This document shows positions 5,261 to 6,473 of a stretch of DNA of 6,473 bases, piece after piece. The notes under the pieces were generated by a model. That model saw nothing but the letters and a program-made list of their open reading frames with translations, was not told where the DNA came from and searched no databases. The position numbers were made by a program, and so were the translations under genes. Position 1 is the stretch's first letter. The number at the start of each line of letters is the position of its first letter. Source of the stretch: Patescibacteria group bacterium (GTDB taxonomy: Bacteria > Patescibacteriota > Minisyncoccia > Phycocordibacterales > UBA12079); the NCBI GenBank assembly GCA_018894995.1, contig JAHIOZ010000055.1:1-6473 (forward strand), written 5' to 3'.

Positions 5261-6403
5261 TTAATCCGATTGGTTAAGCCCTCTCAAAGCAATCCCCAAA
5301 GCAACAGCAAACCCGGGGCCGGCCTGTTTCAACAAGTCTTCAAGAAAAGCCGGTGTCTCCACCTTGGCAAAAGGATTGGCAATCTCAACATCAATATCCA
5401 AATTGGAACCGACAAATTCAGACATTCCTTTTATGATAGCTCCACCGCCGGTTATAATTAACTTATCCACATTTTTATTATACTTTTTTTGATAAGTTAA
5501 AATAACCCTGTTTATTTCAGCAAAAACTCTTTCCAAATTGGAAGAAACTATTTCGGAAACTTGTTTATCAGGACCGTCTTTTCCAACTACTCCCACACTT
5601 ATCTTCTTTTGTTCCGCTTCATCAACACTGATATTCATTGACCTAGAAATATTCAACGTGATATCTTGGGATCCTCTGCCGACTATATGAGAATCACGTA
5701 CCATTCCCCTTTCAACTATATACAGTTTAGTGGCACCGGAACCCATATCCAAAACAGCAAAATCAAAACTATTTTGACCGGCGACAGCTCTTATAGTGCT
5801 GAATATTTCTATTTCCAAAAATTGTAAATTCAAATTTGAATTTTTAATTATTTCTTTGTGCTTGGAAACAGCATCTTTGTGAATAGCAACAACAAGAACC
5901 TCAATTTTTTTAGCTTTTTCTTTATTTTCTTGGTCACTTACCTCATCCTCATCATTTGCTCCCATAAAAACATTGGACGACTTATCATCTTTAGGGACTA
6001 CCCTCCAATCTAAATCCACATCAATAATTGGAACGGGAATGTATTTCCGAGCCTCAATTGGTATCATTTGAGCTAACTGCTTGTTATCCATTTCTGGCAT
6101 TTCCATCGTAAAAATTAAACTTGAATTTAAAGGAATTGAAACCCCACACTCTTTAGTAGTCACGTTAGATTCTTCAAGCAAATTAACCAAAGCACCGCCA
6201 ATATCCCCAGCAGATAAATTTGTTGACCTACCTGCTTCTATGTTTGCATAAGGGCCAAGAGAAAGTTCACCGTAAGTTTCCAATATAACAACTTCTCTTT
6301 TTTTCTTTAATTGAACAATTTTGATTGAAGAAGCTCCTATATCAATCCCTAAAAAACTGTTTCCTTTCTTTATATTAAATAATTTTGAAAATAAATTTGG
6401 CAT
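5261..6403 (-). CDS. pilM: PilM, actin-like type IV pilus assembly ATPase
   Basis: A 380-residue protein of the PilM/FtsA-like actin superfamily. In characterised systems PilM forms a cytoplasmic ring that binds the N-terminal tail of PilN and links the pilus alignment complex to the PilB/PilT motors. Visible motifs: a short N-terminal amphipathic stretch (MPNLFSKLF); phosphate-1 loop GIDIGASSIKIVQL at residues 19-32; conserved IPLNSSLIFTMEMPEM at 90-105; phosphate-2 loop LDMGSGATKLYIVE at 218-231; adenosine loop IITGGGAIIKGM at 316-327. Residues 137-168 form a charged, acidic, low-complexity insertion (MGANDEDEVSDQENKEKAK) probably looping out of the fold. It is the first gene of the cluster and is followed after 64 bases by pilN. 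The start is supported by the conserved N-terminus and an extended -10 box 22 bases upstream; no Shine-Dalgarno sequence is visible. The stop is TAA. The family call is secure; an archaeal-type or cell-division actin is unlikely given the pilN-pilO neighbours. Confidence 0.95.
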   Translation of the reverse strand: MPNLFSKLFNIKKGNSFLGIDIGASSIKIVQLKKKREVVILETYGELSLGPYANIEAGRSTNLSAGDIGGALVNLLEESNVTTKECGVSIPLNSSLIFTMEMPEMDNKQLAQMIPIEARKYIPVPIIDVDLDWRVVPKDDKSSNVFMGANDEDEVSDQENKEKAKKIEVLVVAIHKDAVSKHKEIIKNSNLNLQFLEIEIFSTIRAVAGQNSFDFAVLDMGSGATKLYIVERGMVRDSHIVGRGSQDITLNISRSMNISVDEAEQKKISVGVVGKDGPDKQVSEIVSSNLERVFAEINRVILTYQKKYNKNVDKLIITGGGAIIKGMSEFVGSNLDIDVEIANPFAKVETPAFLEDLLKQAGPGFAVALGIALRGLNQSD

Positions 6404-6425
6404 ACTTTAACGAAATTATTTTATT

Positions 6426-6434
6426 ATTATAACA
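6426..6434 (-). promoter_or_regulatory. Extended -10 promoter for the pilM-led operon
   Basis: Read on the minus strand the site is TGTTATAAT, an exact extended -10 (TGn plus TATAAT). It ends 22 bases before the pilM ATG, which would give a leader of roughly 15 bases. No good -35 hexamer lies 16-18 bases upstream, which is tolerated for extended -10 promoters. The surrounding DNA is very AT-rich, so a chance TATAAT is possible, but the TG and the location ahead of the first gene argue for a real sigma-70-type promoter. Confidence 0.55.
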
Positions 6435-6443
6435 TAATAATAA

Positions 6444-6470
6444 TTGAATACACATAAAAAAATGTATAAT
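6444..6470 (+). promoter_or_regulatory. Possible divergent promoter reading off the right edge
   Basis: On the plus strand TTGAAT (6444-6449) is followed after 15 bases by TATAAT (6465-6470). The hexamers are good but the spacer is short. It would drive a gene beyond the window, divergent from pilM. The gene itself cannot be seen, so this is only a candidate. Confidence 0.22.
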
Positions 6471-6473
6471 ATA

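Noticed and set aside
5241..5262. Small hairpin AAAAGTT-GAAT-AACTTTT followed by T's on the plus strand between pilN and pilM
   Set aside because: The stem is only 7 pairs with one G-C, the T-run is on the strand with no gene, and on the minus strand it is followed by CACAATGG, so it is not a credible terminator of pilM.
3437..5461. Several plus-strand open frames of 66-111 codons (3437-3652, 3742-4077, 4322-4540, 5015-5215, 5246-5461)
   Set aside because: Each is antisense to a recognisable pilus gene, has no family features or start signals, and reads as a shadow of the coding strand.

Overview
The window is low-GC bacterial DNA carrying one cytoplasmic and inner-membrane module of a type IV pilus machine, with every gene on the minus strand. 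The gene content points to the Candidate Phyla Radiation (Patescibacteria, Parcubacteria-like): compact genes, a pilM-N-O-B-T set with no secretin-facing parts, a reduced PilP-like protein, a stand-alone receiver with a Lys-Ala-Ser-Thr-Ile-Pro-type C-terminal region, and almost no Shine-Dalgarno sequences. The lineage is inferred from protein style and was not tested. All seven reading frames are intact with TGA read as stop, so there is no sign of TGA recoding.

Layout in transcription order (right to left): promoter region at the right edge, then pilM (actin-like cytoplasmic ring), pilN and pilO (single-pass alignment proteins), a 114-residue secreted or anchored PilP-like protein, and pilB (extension ATPase). 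A 205-base gap follows that contains a striking 101-base two-tier palindrome. After it come a CheY-like response regulator and pilT (retraction ATPase). The last 223 bases at the left edge hold no gene, only a very AT-rich set of nested inverted repeats.

How the parts work together: PilM binds the N-terminal tail of PilN, PilN pairs with PilO, and the PilP-like protein probably sits on the PilN-PilO pair. PilB and PilT drive opposite strokes of the pilus. The receiver placed directly before pilT, 22 bases away and apparently with its own promoter, suggests that phosphorylation signalling is coupled to retraction or to the choice between extension and retraction. The platform protein PilC, pilins, prepilin peptidase and any secretin are not in the window.

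Points of most interest: the PilP-like protein lacks the lipobox and the secretin-binding beta domain of classical PilP; the palindrome between pilB and the regulator; the decayed zinc-binding cysteines of PilB; the unusual Walker A of PilT; and TATAAT boxes lying very close to several start codons.
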